Assembly (NCBI RefSeq): GCF_000300455.3 | Contig: NZ_CP007215.2 | Coordinates: 3,658,001-3,722,000, forward strand | Source of the DNA: Kosakonia sacchari SP1 | GTDB taxonomy: Bacteria > Pseudomonadota > Gammaproteobacteria > Enterobacterales > Enterobacteriaceae | Reading direction: 5' to 3' | Length of the DNA: 64,000 bases | In this document: positions 11,083 through 21,488 of the stretch, piece by piece | Position numbering within the stretch: position 1 is the stretch's first letter | Layout of the letters: each line of letters starts with the position of its first letter | Notes under the pieces: model-generated | Told to the model about the DNA's origin: nothing | What the model saw: only the letters and a program-made list of their open reading frames with translations | Databases searched by the model: none | Translations under genes and position numbers: made by a program

Positions 11083-12957
11083 TTATGACACCAGCAACTG
11101 GTTCATCCGGCGAATAAACTGGTTTGGATCTTCCAGCGTACCGCGTTCGGCGAACAGCGCCTGATCCAGCAGTAACTCGACCCATTCGTTAAACTGGGTT
11201 TCGTCTTGTGTATCAGCCGCGCGTTTCACCAGGGCGTGATCCGGGTTGAGCTCGAAAATGTATTTCACTTCTGGCGCATTCTGACCCGCAGCAGCAAACA
11301 GTTTCGCCATCTGGGTGCTCATTTCGTCAGCATCGGTCACGACAACGGCTGGCGTATCGGTCAGACGATGGGTCAGACGGACTTCTTTCACGCGCTCACC
11401 GAGCAGTGTTTTAACGCGCTCAACGAACGGCTCCAGCGCTTTTTCAGCTTCTTTTGTGCTTTCATCCACTTCGTCTGCCAGTTTATCCAGCGAAGCGTCG
11501 GCTTTGGCAACTGACTGGAACGGCTTGCCGTCGAACTCGGTCAGGTAGCTCATCATCCACTCGTCGATGCGATCGGAAAGCAGCAGCACTTCAATGCCTT
11601 TCTTACGCAGCAGCTCCAGATGCGGGCTGCTCTTCGCCGCGGCGTAGCTGTCGGCAGTGATGAAATAGATTTTTTCCTGCCCTTCTTTCATGCGCGACAC
11701 ATACTCTTCCAGCGACACAGTTTGTGCGGAAGAGTCGTTGTGCGTGGAGGCAAAGCGCAGCAATTTGGCGATGGTTTCCAGGTTCGCGTGATCTTCGCCC
11801 GCGCCCTCTTTCAGCACCAGGCCAAACTGTTGCCAGAAGGTCTGGTATTTTTCCGCGTCATCTTTCGCCAGTTTTTCCAGCATTTGCAGCACGCGTTTGG
11901 TCAGCGCGGTACGCAGGCTGCGCGTGACGCTGCTGTCCTGCAGGATTTCACGCGAAACGTTGAGCGGCAGGTCGTTAGAATCCACCAGGCCGCGCACAAA
12001 GCGCAGATAGTTCGGCATGAACTGTTCGGCTTCATCCATGATAAACACGCGTTGAACGTAGAGTTTCAGGCCGTGTTTATGATCGCGGTTCCACATATCC
12101 CACGGGGCCTGCGACGGAATGTAAAGCAGGCTGGTGTACTCCTGTTTACCTTCCACACGGTTGTGGCTCCAGATCAGCGGATCGGTAAAGTCGTGGGAGA
12201 TATGTTTGTAGAACTCGTTGTATTCGTCGTCTTTGATTTCTGCTTTGTTACGCGTCCACAGCGCCTGCGCTTTGTTGATTTTCTCCCAGGAAACCACGGT
12301 TTCGCCGTCTTTCTCTTCCTGTTTTTCGATCTCTACCGGCAGGGCGATATGGTCGGAATACTTGCTGATGATTGAGCGAACGCGCCAGTCGTTGAGGAAA
12401 TCGTCTTCCCCTTCACGCAAGTGCAGCGTGATTTCGGTGCCGCGATCGGCTTTGGTGATATCGGCAACGGTGTATTCACCCGCGCCTTCGGATTCCCAGA
12501 ACACGCCGTTTTCAGCGCTTTCACCCGCCGCGCGGGTGCGCACGGTCACTTTATCGGCAACGATAAATGCCGAATAGAAACCGACGCCGAACTGGCCAAT
12601 CAGTTGGCTGTCTTTTGCCTGATCGGAACCCATTGATTCCAGAAACGCCTTGGTGCCCGATTTTGCAATCGTCCCCAGGTGGTCGATCACTTCATCACGC
12701 GTCATACCAATGCCGTTATCGGCAATGGTCAGCGTACGGTTCTCTTTATCAAAGGAGACGCGCACGTGCAAATCGCCATCGCCTTCGTACAGTTCCGGTT
12801 TGGACAGCGCGCGAAAACGCAGTTTGTCCGCCGCATCCGAGGCGTTGGAGATAAGCTCACGCAGGAAGATTTCTTTGTTCGAATAAAGAGAATGGATCAT
12901 CAAGTGCAGAAGCTGTTTCACTTCAGACTGAAAACCGCGAGTTTCTTGTCCTTTCAT
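11083..12957 (-). CDS. htpG: Hsp90-family chaperone HtpG
   Basis: A 624-residue cytoplasmic ATP-dependent chaperone. The GHKL ATPase domain occupies the first ~215 residues ([13 protein letters not shown] with the Mg-binding Asn, [19 protein letters not shown]); middle and C-terminal dimerisation domains follow, and the protein ends MNQLLVS without an eukaryotic MEEVD tail. The start at 12957 gives the E. coli length and N terminus [12 protein letters not shown]; an open frame extends upstream to 13035 but crosses the heat-shock promoter. Regulation by sigma-32 is supported by the promoter match noted separately. Confidence 0.98.
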   Translation of the reverse strand: MKGQETRGFQSEVKQLLHLMIHSLYSNKEIFLRELISNASDAADKLRFRALSKPELYEGDGDLHVRVSFDKENRTLTIADNGIGMTRDEVIDHLGTIAKSGTKAFLESMGSDQAKDSQLIGQFGVGFYSAFIVADKVTVRTRAAGESAENGVFWESEGAGEYTVADITKADRGTEITLHLREGEDDFLNDWRVRSIISKYSDHIALPVEIEKQEEKDGETVVSWEKINKAQALWTRNKAEIKDDEYNEFYKHISHDFTDPLIWSHNRVEGKQEYTSLLYIPSQAPWDMWNRDHKHGLKLYVQRVFIMDEAEQFMPNYLRFVRGLVDSNDLPLNVSREILQDSSVTRSLRTALTKRVLQMLEKLAKDDAEKYQTFWQQFGLVLKEGAGEDHANLETIAKLLRFASTHNDSSAQTVSLEEYVSRMKEGQEKIYFITADSYAAAKSSPHLELLRKKGIEVLLLSDRIDEWMMSYLTEFDGKPFQSVAKADASLDKLADEVDESTKEAEKALEPFVERVKTLLGERVKEVRLTHRLTDTPAVVVTDADEMSTQMAKLFAAAGQNAPEVKYIFELNPDHALVKRAADTQDETQFNEWVELLLDQALFAERGTLEDPNQFIRRMNQLLVS

Positions 12958-13007
12958 TGGGAAAACCTCAACAATGCCATTTACAAGGTAAAAATGCGTT
13001 GAGGGAG

Positions 13008-13036
13008 AAGTGGGGATATTGGCGGGAAATTTCAAG
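13008..13036 (-). promoter_or_regulatory. Sigma-32 heat-shock promoter of htpG
   Basis: On the minus strand CTTGAAA (13036-13030) and CCCCACTT (13015-13008) are separated by 14 bases, a near-consensus sigma-32 promoter about 50 bases before the htpG start. E. coli htpG has the same arrangement. Confidence 0.85.
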
Positions 13037-13060
13037 CGGAGGCAAAAATTTCTGCCTCCG
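13037..13060 (-). terminator. Hairpin downstream of recR
   Basis: The 8-bp inverted repeat CGGAGGCA/TGCCTCCG lies five bases after the recR stop and directly abuts the -35 element of the htpG sigma-32 promoter. No clean T run follows (CTTGAAATTT), so termination may be partial, allowing some read-through to htpG. Confidence 0.5.
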
Positions 13061-13065
13061 TTTGG

Positions 13066-13670
13066 TTAAAAACGAATCTTGTGGCGGCCAGCCAGCGAGT
13101 GCGACAGCGTCGTCCCGTCAACCATTTCCAGTTCGCCGCCCACCGGCACGCCGTGGGCGATACGGCTGGCTTCCACACCATACTGCGCGCAAAGCTCAGC
13201 AATATAGTTAGCGGTCGCTTCGCCTTCCACCGTCGGATTGGTGGCGAGGATCAGTTCCTGGATTTTCTCGGACGCCAGACGCTGTTCCAGCCGGTCAAGG
13301 CCAATGTCGTCCGGGCCGATGCCGTCGAGCGGTGACAGATGCCCCATCAGCACAAAGTAACGACCGGAAAACTGCCCGGTCTGCTCAATGGCGTAGATAT
13401 CTGCCGGGCTTTCCACCACACAGATTTGACCGTTTTCCTGGCGTCGCGGGTTGCTGCAAATATTGCAGACTTCCTGCTCTGTGAACGTGCGGCAATCGGC
13501 GCAGTGGCCGATTTCCGACATCGCCCGAGTGAGCGCCTGTGCCAGCCGCATGCCGCCGCTGCGATCGCGCTGCAACAGCGTAAACGCCATACGCTGCGCC
13601 GACTTCGGGCCAACGCCCGGCAGGCAGCGCAGTGCTTCCATAAGCTGCGTTAACAGCGGGCTGGTCTGCA

Positions 13671-13671
<1 letters not shown>
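13066..13671 (-). CDS. recR: Recombination mediator RecR
   Basis: A 201-residue protein that, with RecF and RecO, loads RecA onto SSB-coated single-stranded DNA during gap repair. It has an N-terminal helix-hairpin-helix ([13 protein letters not shown]), a C4 zinc finger ([16 protein letters not shown] region, ~57-72), then a Toprim domain beginning [13 protein letters not shown]. Its ATG overlaps the ybaB stop by one base (TGATG), so the two are translationally coupled. It is the last gene of the dnaX-ybaB-recR unit, as in E. coli. Confidence 0.98.
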
Positions 13672-14012
<341 letters not shown>

Positions 14013-14081
14013 TTAGCTGTGGTGACTGACCAGAGTGATAAGTCACATTCAGGGTTGAAAACGGGTAGCCGCAGCTGCCCG

Positions 14082-16019
14082 TCAAAGGGGGCGGATACTC
14101 TCTTCGTCCAGATCCGCATCGAAAAAGCGTTGCAGCGTCTGGATGTTGTTATCCGCAATGATCGACTCGCGCGCCTGCGCAAGTTTTTCCTCATAGATTG
14201 CCTGGCGCCACTCCAGCGGCGTACGCACTGCCGGATTATCATCTTCAATGATAGTCAGTTCAACCGCCGCGCTGTGTAATTCACTCAGCGCCTCGCCCAG
14301 CGTTTTCAACGCGCCCTGCGAGTTTAGATGGCGCTGGGAGCTACGCAAATGCAGGCATATTCGTTCGCCGTCCTGCTCTTTCCAGGCGTTCAGCGCAACC
14401 TGCTCGACCAGTTTCGGCAATTTAAGCTGGCTGACTTCTTTCGCCCAGGCGTCGCGTTCTATCGCTTCTTCCGCCAGTTTTTTCGCCAGCTCTGGCGTTT
14501 TTTCATGCTCAAGCGCTTTTTTCAACGCTTTTGGTGTGGCAACAACTTCTTTTACCGTTTCCACGACTGTTGTCGCTTTCCAGCGGTAGGCTTCTTTTTT
14601 GGCCGGAGCCTGTTCGAGCGCCGACGGAGCCGGACGCGATTGTACACGCTCGGTCACCGAAGCCAGTCGTTCCAGCGCGGCGTTACTCACCGGCCGCGCG
14701 CGGGTTGCGGCTGCCGGTTCACTCTTTTTTGCTTTGTCTGCTCCCTGGGCACGTTGCAGTTGTCTGCGCGCTGCCAGCACCTGGCTGGTTGCGTCGGGCA
14801 TCGGCGCATCTTGCGGCGGCGGCATCTGCGAAGGCATTTGCGGTGCGGCAACAACCTGCTGCGGCGAGACCACCGCCGTGGGTGCCACGGGAGCAAAAGA
14901 TTGTTGTGGAGCTTCCGGCGCGGCCAGCGGCATACGCGGGTGGAAAGCCAGCGCGCGCAGCAGCGTCATCTCGACGCCCATACGCCTGTCCGGCGCAAAC
15001 GGCAGTTCTTTGCGGCCAATCAGCAGCGTTTGGTAATAGAGCTGCACATCGGCTGGCGGCACCGTGCGAGCCAGTTCGCGCAGACGGTGTTCAACCGGTG
15101 CCATATCGCTGCCAAGCGCCGCAGGCGTAAGCTGAACCATCGCGATACGGTGCAATAACGTTTGCATTTCCAGTAGCAACGCATCCCACTCAACGCCGCG
15201 CGAGGCCGCATCGTTCACCAGCGACATTGCGCGTTCGCCATTGGCGGCGACGACCGCTTCAACCAGCGAAAGCGCCTGATCGTCATTCAGCGTGCCGAGC
15301 ATTGAACTGACCACTTCGGCAGAAAGCTGACCATTGCCGCTGGCTATCGCCTGGTCGGTCAGACTCAACGCATCACGCAGGCTGCCGTCAGCGGCGCGCG
15401 CCAGCAGTTGCAGCGCGCGGGGCTCGTGCTCAATCTTCTCGTCATCGAGAATATGTTCGAGCTGATTACGGATCTGGTCGACATCCAGCGCTTTAAGATG
15501 AAACTGCAAGCAACGGGAGAGGATGGTCACCGGCAGTTTTTGCGGGTCGGTGGTCGCCAGCAGGAATTTGACATGCTCGGGCGGCTCTTCCAGCGTCTTT
15601 AACAGCGCGTTAAAGCTGTGACGCGAGAGCATATGCACTTCATCAATAAGATAAACTTTGAAACGTCCGCGCGCCGGTGCGTACTGTACGTTGTCCAGCA
15701 GATCGCGCGTGTCTTCCACTTTGGTGCGCGAGGCGGCGTCAATCTCTATTAAATCAACAAAGCGGCCCTGCTCGATTTCGCGGCAGTTATCACAGACGCC
15801 GCACGGCGTGGCGGTGATGCCGGTTTCGCAGTTAAGCCCCTTCGCCAACAAGCGGGCAATAGAGGTTTTTCCGACGCCACGGGTGCCAGAAAACAGATAC
15901 GCATGATGGATGCGTCCTGAAGATAAGCCGTTCGCCAGTGCGGTCAGCACATGCTCCTGGCCGACGACGTCAGCAAAAGTTTGTGGTCGCCATTTTCGGG
16001 CTAAGACCTGATAACTCAT
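14082..16019 (-). CDS. dnaX: DNA polymerase III subunits tau and gamma
   Basis: A 645-residue clamp-loader ATPase (tau); E. coli tau has 643. Visible are Walker A GTRGVGKTS at 45-53, the zinc module Cys64, Cys73, Cys76, Cys79, the DEVHMLS Walker B and ILSRC sensor/arginine finger, then a Pro/Ala-rich linker and the tau-specific C-terminal domains that bind DnaB and the polymerase core. The programmed -1 frameshift site that makes the shorter gamma (about 433 residues here) is intact and described separately. It is co-directional with ybaB and recR. Confidence 0.98.
   Translation of the reverse strand: MSYQVLARKWRPQTFADVVGQEHVLTALANGLSSGRIHHAYLFSGTRGVGKTSIARLLAKGLNCETGITATPCGVCDNCREIEQGRFVDLIEIDAASRTKVEDTRDLLDNVQYAPARGRFKVYLIDEVHMLSRHSFNALLKTLEEPPEHVKFLLATTDPQKLPVTILSRCLQFHLKALDVDQIRNQLEHILDDEKIEHEPRALQLLARAADGSLRDALSLTDQAIASGNGQLSAEVVSSMLGTLNDDQALSLVEAVVAANGERAMSLVNDAASRGVEWDALLLEMQTLLHRIAMVQLTPAALGSDMAPVEHRLRELARTVPPADVQLYYQTLLIGRKELPFAPDRRMGVEMTLLRALAFHPRMPLAAPEAPQQSFAPVAPTAVVSPQQVVAAPQMPSQMPPPQDAPMPDATSQVLAARRQLQRAQGADKAKKSEPAAATRARPVSNAALERLASVTERVQSRPAPSALEQAPAKKEAYRWKATTVVETVKEVVATPKALKKALEHEKTPELAKKLAEEAIERDAWAKEVSQLKLPKLVEQVALNAWKEQDGERICLHLRSSQRHLNSQGALKTLGEALSELHSAAVELTIIEDDNPAVRTPLEWRQAIYEEKLAQARESIIADNNIQTLQRFFDADLDEESIRPL
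14690..14746 (-). promoter_or_regulatory. Programmed -1 frameshift signal for gamma subunit
   Basis: On the minus strand the slippery heptamer A AAA AAG spans 14730-14724 at codons 430-432. A Shine-Dalgarno-like AGGGAG (14746-14741) lies ten bases before it and a GC-rich stem (ACCGGC ... GCCGGT, ~14715-14690) follows. In the -1 frame the next codons are GAG TGA (stop ending at 14719), giving gamma. All three stimulatory parts known from E. coli dnaX are conserved. Confidence 0.93.
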
Positions 16020-16090
16020 TGGCAGGCTCTGAAACGCTGGAAGGTGGATTTACGAAGGGATAATGCTAACACAGCCATGCTGTGAATACA

Positions 16091-16118
16091 CTCCATCCCT
16101 CAGGCGTGAGGAATGGAG
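16091..16118. repeat. Inverted repeat in the apt-dnaX gap
   Basis: A long imperfect hairpin (CTCCAT C CCTCA-GGCG-TGAGG A ATGGAG) lies between the apt stop and the dnaX start. No T run follows on either strand, so it is more likely an RNA-processing or attenuating structure than a strong terminator. Confidence 0.5.
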
Positions 16119-16140
16119 GTAATTGGTGTAAACAGCGCGA

Positions 16141-16692
16141 TTAATGGCCCGGGAACGGCACCAGGCTGTAGCTGGTAATGCCCTGTTTTTGCAGGCGCTG
16201 CTCGCCGCCGAGGTCGAACAAATTAATGATGAATGCGGCGTCGGTCACTTCTCCACCCAGACGGCGAATCAGTTTTACCGTCGCCTCAATGGTGCCGCCA
16301 GTTGCCAGCAGATCGTCCACCACCAGCACTTTATCGCCGGGCTGGATCGCATCAACGTGGATCTCTAACTGATCGGTGCCGTACTCCAGCTCATAGCTTT
16401 CGGCGATGGTTTCGCGCGGCAGTTTACGCGGTTTACGCACCGGTACAAAACCGACGCCCAGACCCAGTGCGACCGGCGCGCCAAACAGGAAGCCGCGCGC
16501 TTCGGTACCGACAACTTTGGTGATCCCGGCGTTTTTATAACGCTCAACCAGCAGTTCAATGCTGAGAGCGTACGCTTTCGGGTCTTCCAGCAAACTGGTG
16601 ACATCACGGAACAGGATGCCCGGTTTCGGGTAATCCTGAATGCTTTTGATGCTGTTTTTAAGAAATTCAAGCTGCTGCGCAGTCGCTGTCAT
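16141..16692 (-). CDS. apt: Adenine phosphoribosyltransferase
   Basis: A 183-residue cytoplasmic salvage enzyme converting adenine and PRPP to AMP. The PRPP-binding signature [14 protein letters not shown] is near residues 123-136 and the N-terminal [12 protein letters not shown] block is typical. Length equals that of E. coli Apt. It lies upstream of dnaX on the same strand, 121 bases away with a hairpin between. Confidence 0.98.
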   Translation of the reverse strand: MTATAQQLEFLKNSIKSIQDYPKPGILFRDVTSLLEDPKAYALSIELLVERYKNAGITKVVGTEARGFLFGAPVALGLGVGFVPVRKPRKLPRETIAESYELEYGTDQLEIHVDAIQPGDKVLVVDDLLATGGTIEATVKLIRRLGGEVTDAAFIINLFDLGGEQRLQKQGITSYSLVPFPGH

Positions 16693-16845
16693 GGATTTTT
16701 TGCCTGATAGAAACGGTATTACTCACGGTACGCGCGTTGAAGGTTTGATGTAACCACTGATTAACATTTAATCAGCCGCACCCGTGCTCGAAAACGCTCG
16801 AATTTACTGGCAGTCCGCCACAATTGCAACTGCCTTCGCTGCGCT

Positions 16846-17223
16846 TTATGGTTTTTGTTGCTTTGCGTCAATCACCGGGATGCGCCACATAAAGAAAAGC
16901 AGACAGGCCAGAATGACCAGTAACAGAATTCGAACCCATAGCATGTTCACGAAATATAATGAAATGGCGAACGTAACCAGGATGACCGCAATCGCGCGCG
17001 GCTTCGCGCCCGGTGGCATCGCGCGGTACTGCTGCCAGTGGCGCAGATAGCCGCCAAACCAGGAACGGTAGAGCAACCACTGATGAAAACGCGGCGAAGA
17101 GCGGGCGAAGCACCATGCCGCCAGCAATATAAAAGGGGTGGTCGGGAGCAGCGGCAACACCACGCCGAGCGTACCAAGGGCTACCGCCAACCAGCCTATG
17201 ATGATTAAAATAGTGCGTTGCAT
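16846..17223 (-). CDS. ybaN: DUF454 inner-membrane protein YbaN
   Basis: A 125-residue small membrane protein with about three to four hydrophobic segments (ILIIIGWLAVALGTLGVVLPLL at the start, a central VILVTFAISLYFV and a C-terminal ILLLVILACLLFFMW). It matches E. coli YbaN (DUF454) along its length, including LLPTTPFILLAAWCFARSSPRFH. The function is unknown. It is divergent from priC with a 68-base shared upstream region. Confidence 0.94.
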   Translation of the reverse strand: MQRTILIIIGWLAVALGTLGVVLPLLPTTPFILLAAWCFARSSPRFHQWLLYRSWFGGYLRHWQQYRAMPPGAKPRAIAVILVTFAISLYFVNMLWVRILLLVILACLLFFMWRIPVIDAKQQKP

Positions 17224-17291
17224 AATGCGAATCGTTATCAGGATGAGCGGCTAATGTAGCACAGTCAGGGTGATTTACAGGGGGAAGACGC

Positions 17292-17819
17292 GTGAAAAGC
17301 ACCGTGCTTTTACAGAGGCTGGAACAACAACTCGCGACGCTATGCCAGCAGATCGCACCGCTGGCGCAACACGCCACGGTTAGCGCCCGTTTTGACAGGC
17401 ATCTTTTTCAAACCCGCAGTACGCGGATGCAATCTTATCTTGATGAAAGTACAGCGAATATGGCGGCGTTACGCCACGCGGTTGAGCATGGGCGGGTGGA
17501 ACAAGTGGTCTGGCTGGCGGAACATTTGACCGCGCAAATCGCGGCGTTGACGCGTGAAAGTGCCGTCTGGTCGTTACGCGAGTGGGATCACGCCTCGCCG
17601 GGCATCGCACGCTGGCAGCGCAGACGCCTGAAACATCAGGAGTATGAGCGTCGACTGCTGACGATGAAACAAGAACGCGAACAGCGTTTGCGTTCGGTCA
17701 CTACGCTTGTTGAACAGCAACAGTTGCAGAAGGAAGTTGAAGTGTTTGCCGGCAGGCTCGCCCGTTGCCGCCATGCGCTGGAGAAGATCGAAGGCGTCCT
17801 GACGCGCTTAACCCGTTAA
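17292..17819 (+). CDS. priC: Primosomal replication protein N''
   Basis: A 175-residue all-helical protein that reloads the DnaB helicase at stalled forks on SSB-coated templates, independently of PriA. It is rich in Arg, Gln and Leu and matches E. coli PriC (FDRHLFQTR near residue 35, WSLREWD near 97, [12 protein letters not shown] near the end). Translation starts at GTG (17292), giving the E. coli length. rsmS follows 13 bases downstream, so the two are probably cotranscribed. Confidence 0.96.
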   Translation: MKSTVLLQRLEQQLATLCQQIAPLAQHATVSARFDRHLFQTRSTRMQSYLDESTANMAALRHAVEHGRVEQVVWLAEHLTAQIAALTRESAVWSLREWDHASPGIARWQRRRLKHQEYERRLLTMKQEREQRLRSVTTLVEQQQLQKEVEVFAGRLARCRHALEKIEGVLTRLTR

Positions 17820-17832
17820 CCAAGGAGAGAGA

Positions 17833-17988
17833 ATGTCACTGGAAAATGCCCCGGATGAGGTCAAGCTGGCGGTGGATTTGATTATGTTGCTGGAGCAGCA
17901 TGATATCGCGCCTGAGCTGGTGCTGAAGGCGCTAGAGATTGTAAAAAAAGACTTTGAAAACAAAAAACTGGCTGCCCCTCTCCCGTAA
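17833..17988 (+). CDS. rsmS: Small pleiotropic regulatory protein RsmS (YbaM)
   Basis: A 51-residue protein ([21 protein letters not shown]...) that matches E. coli YbaM, renamed RsmS from its Pectobacterium homologue, which modulates Rsm-controlled exoproduct synthesis; the E. coli role is poorly known. GGAGAGA lies five bases upstream of the ATG. The C terminus (KKLAAPLP) differs from E. coli and runs into the terminator stem. It is the second gene after priC and converges with mscK. Confidence 0.92.
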   Translation: MSLENAPDEVKLAVDLIMLLEQHDIAPELVLKALEIVKKDFENKKLAAPLP

Positions 17989-17997
17989 GAGAGGGGC
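17974..17997 (+). terminator. priC-rsmS terminator
   Basis: The 9-bp inverted repeat GCCCCTCTC ... GAGAGGGGC overlaps the last codons of rsmS, with TTTTT eight bases beyond (CATGCTTTTTAC). It separates rsmS from convergent mscK. Confidence 0.6.
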
Positions 17998-18005
17998 CAT
18001 GCTTT

Positions 18006-21000
18006 TTACTGTGCAACTGACGGTGTCGGATCGTCACCTTTTAGCTCACGCTTCACTTCGGTCAGCTCATCCCCTTTGTCATTACGCAGATGAACTTCCA
18101 GCTGATTGAAGGCGATATCAATATTATTCTCGCGACACAGTTTATCGATAGTGCGGTTGAGTTCATCCACCGTATAGCTGCGATCGCGCAGTTCACGCAC
18201 ATACAGACGCAACTCGTGATCCAGCGTGCTGGCGCCAAAAGTAGTGAAGAAGACGGACGGTTCCGGATCGTGCATCACTTTTGGATGCTCCATCGCCGCT
18301 TTCAGCAACACTTTTTTCACCTTGTCGAGGTCAGAACCATAGGCCACGCCAATGCGGATCACCACGCGGGTAATGGTATCGGACAATGACCAGTTAATCA
18401 GACGTTCAGTGACGAACGCTTTGTTCGGGATGATGACCTCTTTGCGGTCAAAATCGGTAATGGTGGTGGCACGGATACGGATTTTACTGACCGTACCGGA
18501 GAAAGTGCCAATGGTTACCGTATCGCCTATGCGCACCGGGCGTTCAAACAGAATAATCAGGCCGGAAACAAAGTTACCGAAAATTTCCTGTAAGCCGAAC
18601 CCCAGGCCAACCGACAACGCGGCGGCGAGCCATTGGAGTTTGTCCCACGAGACGCCAAGCGAGCCAAACACCGTTAACGCGCCAACGGCAATAATGACGT
18701 AATTAAGGATAGTGGTGACGGCATAGGACGAACCCTGTCGCATATTTAGCCGCGAGAGGATCAGCACCTCCAGTAAGCCCGGTAAGTTGCGGATCAGCGC
18801 CCATGCCACCACAAAGACAATCACCGCAAACAGCAAGCTGCCAAGCGTCACACTTTTCGTCACCGCCGCGCCAGCTTCAGTGCCGTTGTAATGCCACAAG
18901 GTGATACTGTCGAGGTAAGCGAAAACGGTGATCAAATCTGACCAAATCGCCCAGAACACCACGCCAAACAGCGCCACCATTACTAACATGGTGATACGCA
19001 GGGTTTGTTGGTTAACCTGCTCCAGCGCAATGGTCGGCTCTTCTTGCGGTTCAGCCCCTTCCGCGCCCTCTTTCACCATGTTCTGCCGACGCGCCAGCGC
19101 GCGTCGGTAGGCAATACGACGTGCCGCGACGCTTAAGCCACGAAGTACCGTCTGGTAAAGCAAGTTCCAGATAATGACCAGGTAAACCGTTTCAATCCAG
19201 CGCCCGGAGAGGCGCAGCGTGGTGTAGAAATAACCCGTCGCCGTCAGCACCATTAAGGCAATCGGCACAATCGCCAGCACGGTGACCGTCACCAGACGTA
19301 TGCTGTGCGACTCTTTATCATGCCAGCTTTCGCGGAACATCGGCCACACCAGCGCGGTGATCACCAACAGGTTGATCAGAATGACAAACTGCCCGATCAC
19401 ATCATCCATTAGATGCAGCGGGGAGAGTTCTGATACCACCGACCAGAAATGCAAAGGCAGTAATGCCAGACTGATGCGAACAATCTGCCGACGCCAGTGA
19501 CTGGTGAGCTGGGCAGGCATATTGAAGTGACTGACCGCCACGCCGTCTTTTTCCAGCACTTTCCAGCACAGGCCAAATACCAGCCAGAACAGCGCCAGTT
19601 TTTTACTGAATGCCCACAACAGCTCGCTAATGTTTAGCTGCATGGTTAGCAGGATCAGGCCGACCGCCAGGATCAGCAAACAGACCGGCAAGGCACGAAC
19701 CAGATCGATAAAAATCGCTTTCGGCGTATGCAACTGGCTATCACTGCGCAATTGCCCAACCTGGGCGGCGAGTTTCGCCTGGTAGCTTTTCAGCCAGCGC
19801 AAACGCCAGCGAATCACCCCGGCAATCAGCAATAATGGCAAACCGGCCAGAAAAGCAATGGCCACCGCTGGCCAGGCTTTTTCCCAGTTAACGGTGATTT
19901 TGGTGCTTTTAATCTGGTCGCGCAGCGCTTTCGGGAAAGCTTTGAACCACTCCCAGTCCATCGGCTTATTGCTGTTCACCCAGAAGATTTGCTGGGTCAG
20001 GATCTCCTGCAAGCTTTTCGACACGCTCATCAATTGCTGCTGATTCACCTGCAAGTTGATAGCCATCATCAGCTGGTTGCCAAGCTGCTTGTTCAGTTGA
20101 TCAAGCAGTTCGCGGCGCATATCCACCACTTGCAACAGCGCGTCATGGACTTCGTCGTTAACGTCGGCCTGGTGCCCCTCTTCCAGCTTGGCGACAAAGT
20201 TATCGCTCTGGAACAGGGCATCGCGCTGCTGATTGATGTCGAACTGCTCAAGACGCAGATCCGCAATGCGGTTGGTCATATCTTCCAGTTCATCCGCCGA
20301 CGGTAAGGTCTGCTGTTGCTGGTAGAGAATACGCGACAACAGCAAGCTGCCTTTCAATACGGAAATCTGTTCTTTTATATTGCGCTCAGACTGCAACGCA
20401 CGATCGAGCCAGTTTTTCACCTTGATATTCTGCTGCACCAGCGCGTTACCGCTCTCTGTCGCGGCAATCAATTTCTGACTCAGCTGATGGTTAATATCCA
20501 GCTCTTGTTTTACCAGCGGGTTCGCCTGGATGCGCGCCGTTTCGTCCGGCGTGACCGCTTCTTGCGCGGTTTTCTCAGTTAGCGTCAGGCGCTTGCTGTT
20601 TACCGCTTCTTGCAATAACTGGAGTTGGTGTTCAAGGCGATTACTGTTCGCAGTGACGTAATCACGCTGCTTCTGCAGCGTATCTTGCAATACCGTGTTG
20701 CCTTCGAGGCTTTTGCGCAGCTGTTCGATCTGCGCATTGAGTAATGCCTGCTGTACCAGCAACAGGTTTTGCTGCGAAGGACGCAGTGCGCCCTCGCCCG
20801 CCGCAGTGCCGTTCAGACGGTTGCGAATTTGCTGCAGTTGCTGCGAAGCGGAGTACATAGAATTCTGCACACGCTCCGGCTGGGTCTGTAATGACACCAG
20901 TTGGCTGTTGTAATTAGATAAGTCGTTTTGCGCGGTTTGCAGATCTTCCAGCAGTTGCGACACGCGCGATTCCAGCTGTCGCAGAGAGAGCGAGGCCAGC

Positions 21001-21362
21001 GTTTTACGCGTCTCGTCGTCGTTGTCTTTATCATTCAGCGCGTTGAGCGCATCCGTTGCCTGGCGCAGCTTGTCTGGCGCTTGTGCAACTTTCTGTTTGA
21101 GCAGCGCGGTTTCTTGCTTGACCCGGTCAATTTTATCGAGCGTGTCCAGCGTCTCCGTTAAATCCTGGATAACCAATTTGTCCTGCGCGGAGTGCTCTTT
21201 TTGCTTATTCAGTGCGTCAAGCTGGCTTTGCACATCGGTGCGGGAAGGCAAATCGTTGGTTGTCTGCGCCCGGGCGACGTTACTCGCAAGGCAAATAATG
21301 ACAAGAAACAATGCGGCGGCAAAAGCGGCGAACGTGTTTCGCGTGCGATAGTTGTGCAACAT
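18006..21362 (-). CDS. mscK: Potassium-dependent mechanosensitive channel MscK
   Basis: An 1118-residue large MscS-family channel that opens under membrane tension when external K+ is high. After an N-terminal signal segment (CLASNVARA) comes a ~450-residue periplasmic coiled-coil region rich in Gln, Leu and Lys, then about eleven transmembrane helices. The pore helix and MscS core are recognisable in GVSWDKLQWLAAALSVGLGFGLQEIFGN and FERPVRIGD, followed by the cytoplasmic beta/C-terminal domain. E. coli MscK has 1120 residues. It is co-directional with, and downstream of, acrR. Confidence 0.97.
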   Translation of the reverse strand: MLHNYRTRNTFAAFAAALFLVIICLASNVARAQTTNDLPSRTDVQSQLDALNKQKEHSAQDKLVIQDLTETLDTLDKIDRVKQETALLKQKVAQAPDKLRQATDALNALNDKDNDDETRKTLASLSLRQLESRVSQLLEDLQTAQNDLSNYNSQLVSLQTQPERVQNSMYSASQQLQQIRNRLNGTAAGEGALRPSQQNLLLVQQALLNAQIEQLRKSLEGNTVLQDTLQKQRDYVTANSNRLEHQLQLLQEAVNSKRLTLTEKTAQEAVTPDETARIQANPLVKQELDINHQLSQKLIAATESGNALVQQNIKVKNWLDRALQSERNIKEQISVLKGSLLLSRILYQQQQTLPSADELEDMTNRIADLRLEQFDINQQRDALFQSDNFVAKLEEGHQADVNDEVHDALLQVVDMRRELLDQLNKQLGNQLMMAINLQVNQQQLMSVSKSLQEILTQQIFWVNSNKPMDWEWFKAFPKALRDQIKSTKITVNWEKAWPAVAIAFLAGLPLLLIAGVIRWRLRWLKSYQAKLAAQVGQLRSDSQLHTPKAIFIDLVRALPVCLLILAVGLILLTMQLNISELLWAFSKKLALFWLVFGLCWKVLEKDGVAVSHFNMPAQLTSHWRRQIVRISLALLPLHFWSVVSELSPLHLMDDVIGQFVILINLLVITALVWPMFRESWHDKESHSIRLVTVTVLAIVPIALMVLTATGYFYTTLRLSGRWIETVYLVIIWNLLYQTVLRGLSVAARRIAYRRALARRQNMVKEGAEGAEPQEEPTIALEQVNQQTLRITMLVMVALFGVVFWAIWSDLITVFAYLDSITLWHYNGTEAGAAVTKSVTLGSLLFAVIVFVVAWALIRNLPGLLEVLILSRLNMRQGSSYAVTTILNYVIIAVGALTVFGSLGVSWDKLQWLAAALSVGLGFGLQEIFGNFVSGLIILFERPVRIGDTVTIGTFSGTVSKIRIRATTITDFDRKEVIIPNKAFVTERLINWSLSDTITRVVIRIGVAYGSDLDKVKKVLLKAAMEHPKVMHDPEPSVFFTTFGASTLDHELRLYVRELRDRSYTVDELNRTIDKLCRENNIDIAFNQLEVHLRNDKGDELTEVKRELKGDDPTPSVAQ

Positions 21363-21455
21363 AATTTGAGCGATCGTTTTCTGTTCGGGAAGGCGGCCGG
21401 AATAGCCACACGCGCAAGAATATCACGCTGTTATGCAACAACCTAGCAATGTGAG

Positions 21456-21483
21456 AAGCCTCCAGGAGAAATCCTGGCGGCTT
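21456..21483 (-). terminator. Hairpin downstream of acrR
   Basis: An inverted repeat (AAGCC T CCAGGA-GAAA-TCCTGG C GGCTT) five bases after the acrR stop. No clear T run follows, so termination would be weak and mscK might receive some acrR transcription. Confidence 0.45.
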
Positions 21484-21488
21484 GCAAT

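Noticed and set aside
11620-12375. 251-codon open frame antisense to htpG
   Set aside because: Shadow of htpG with no RBS or domain.
14328-15158. 276-codon open frame antisense to dnaX
   Set aside because: Arg/His-rich shadow of the dnaX linker region.
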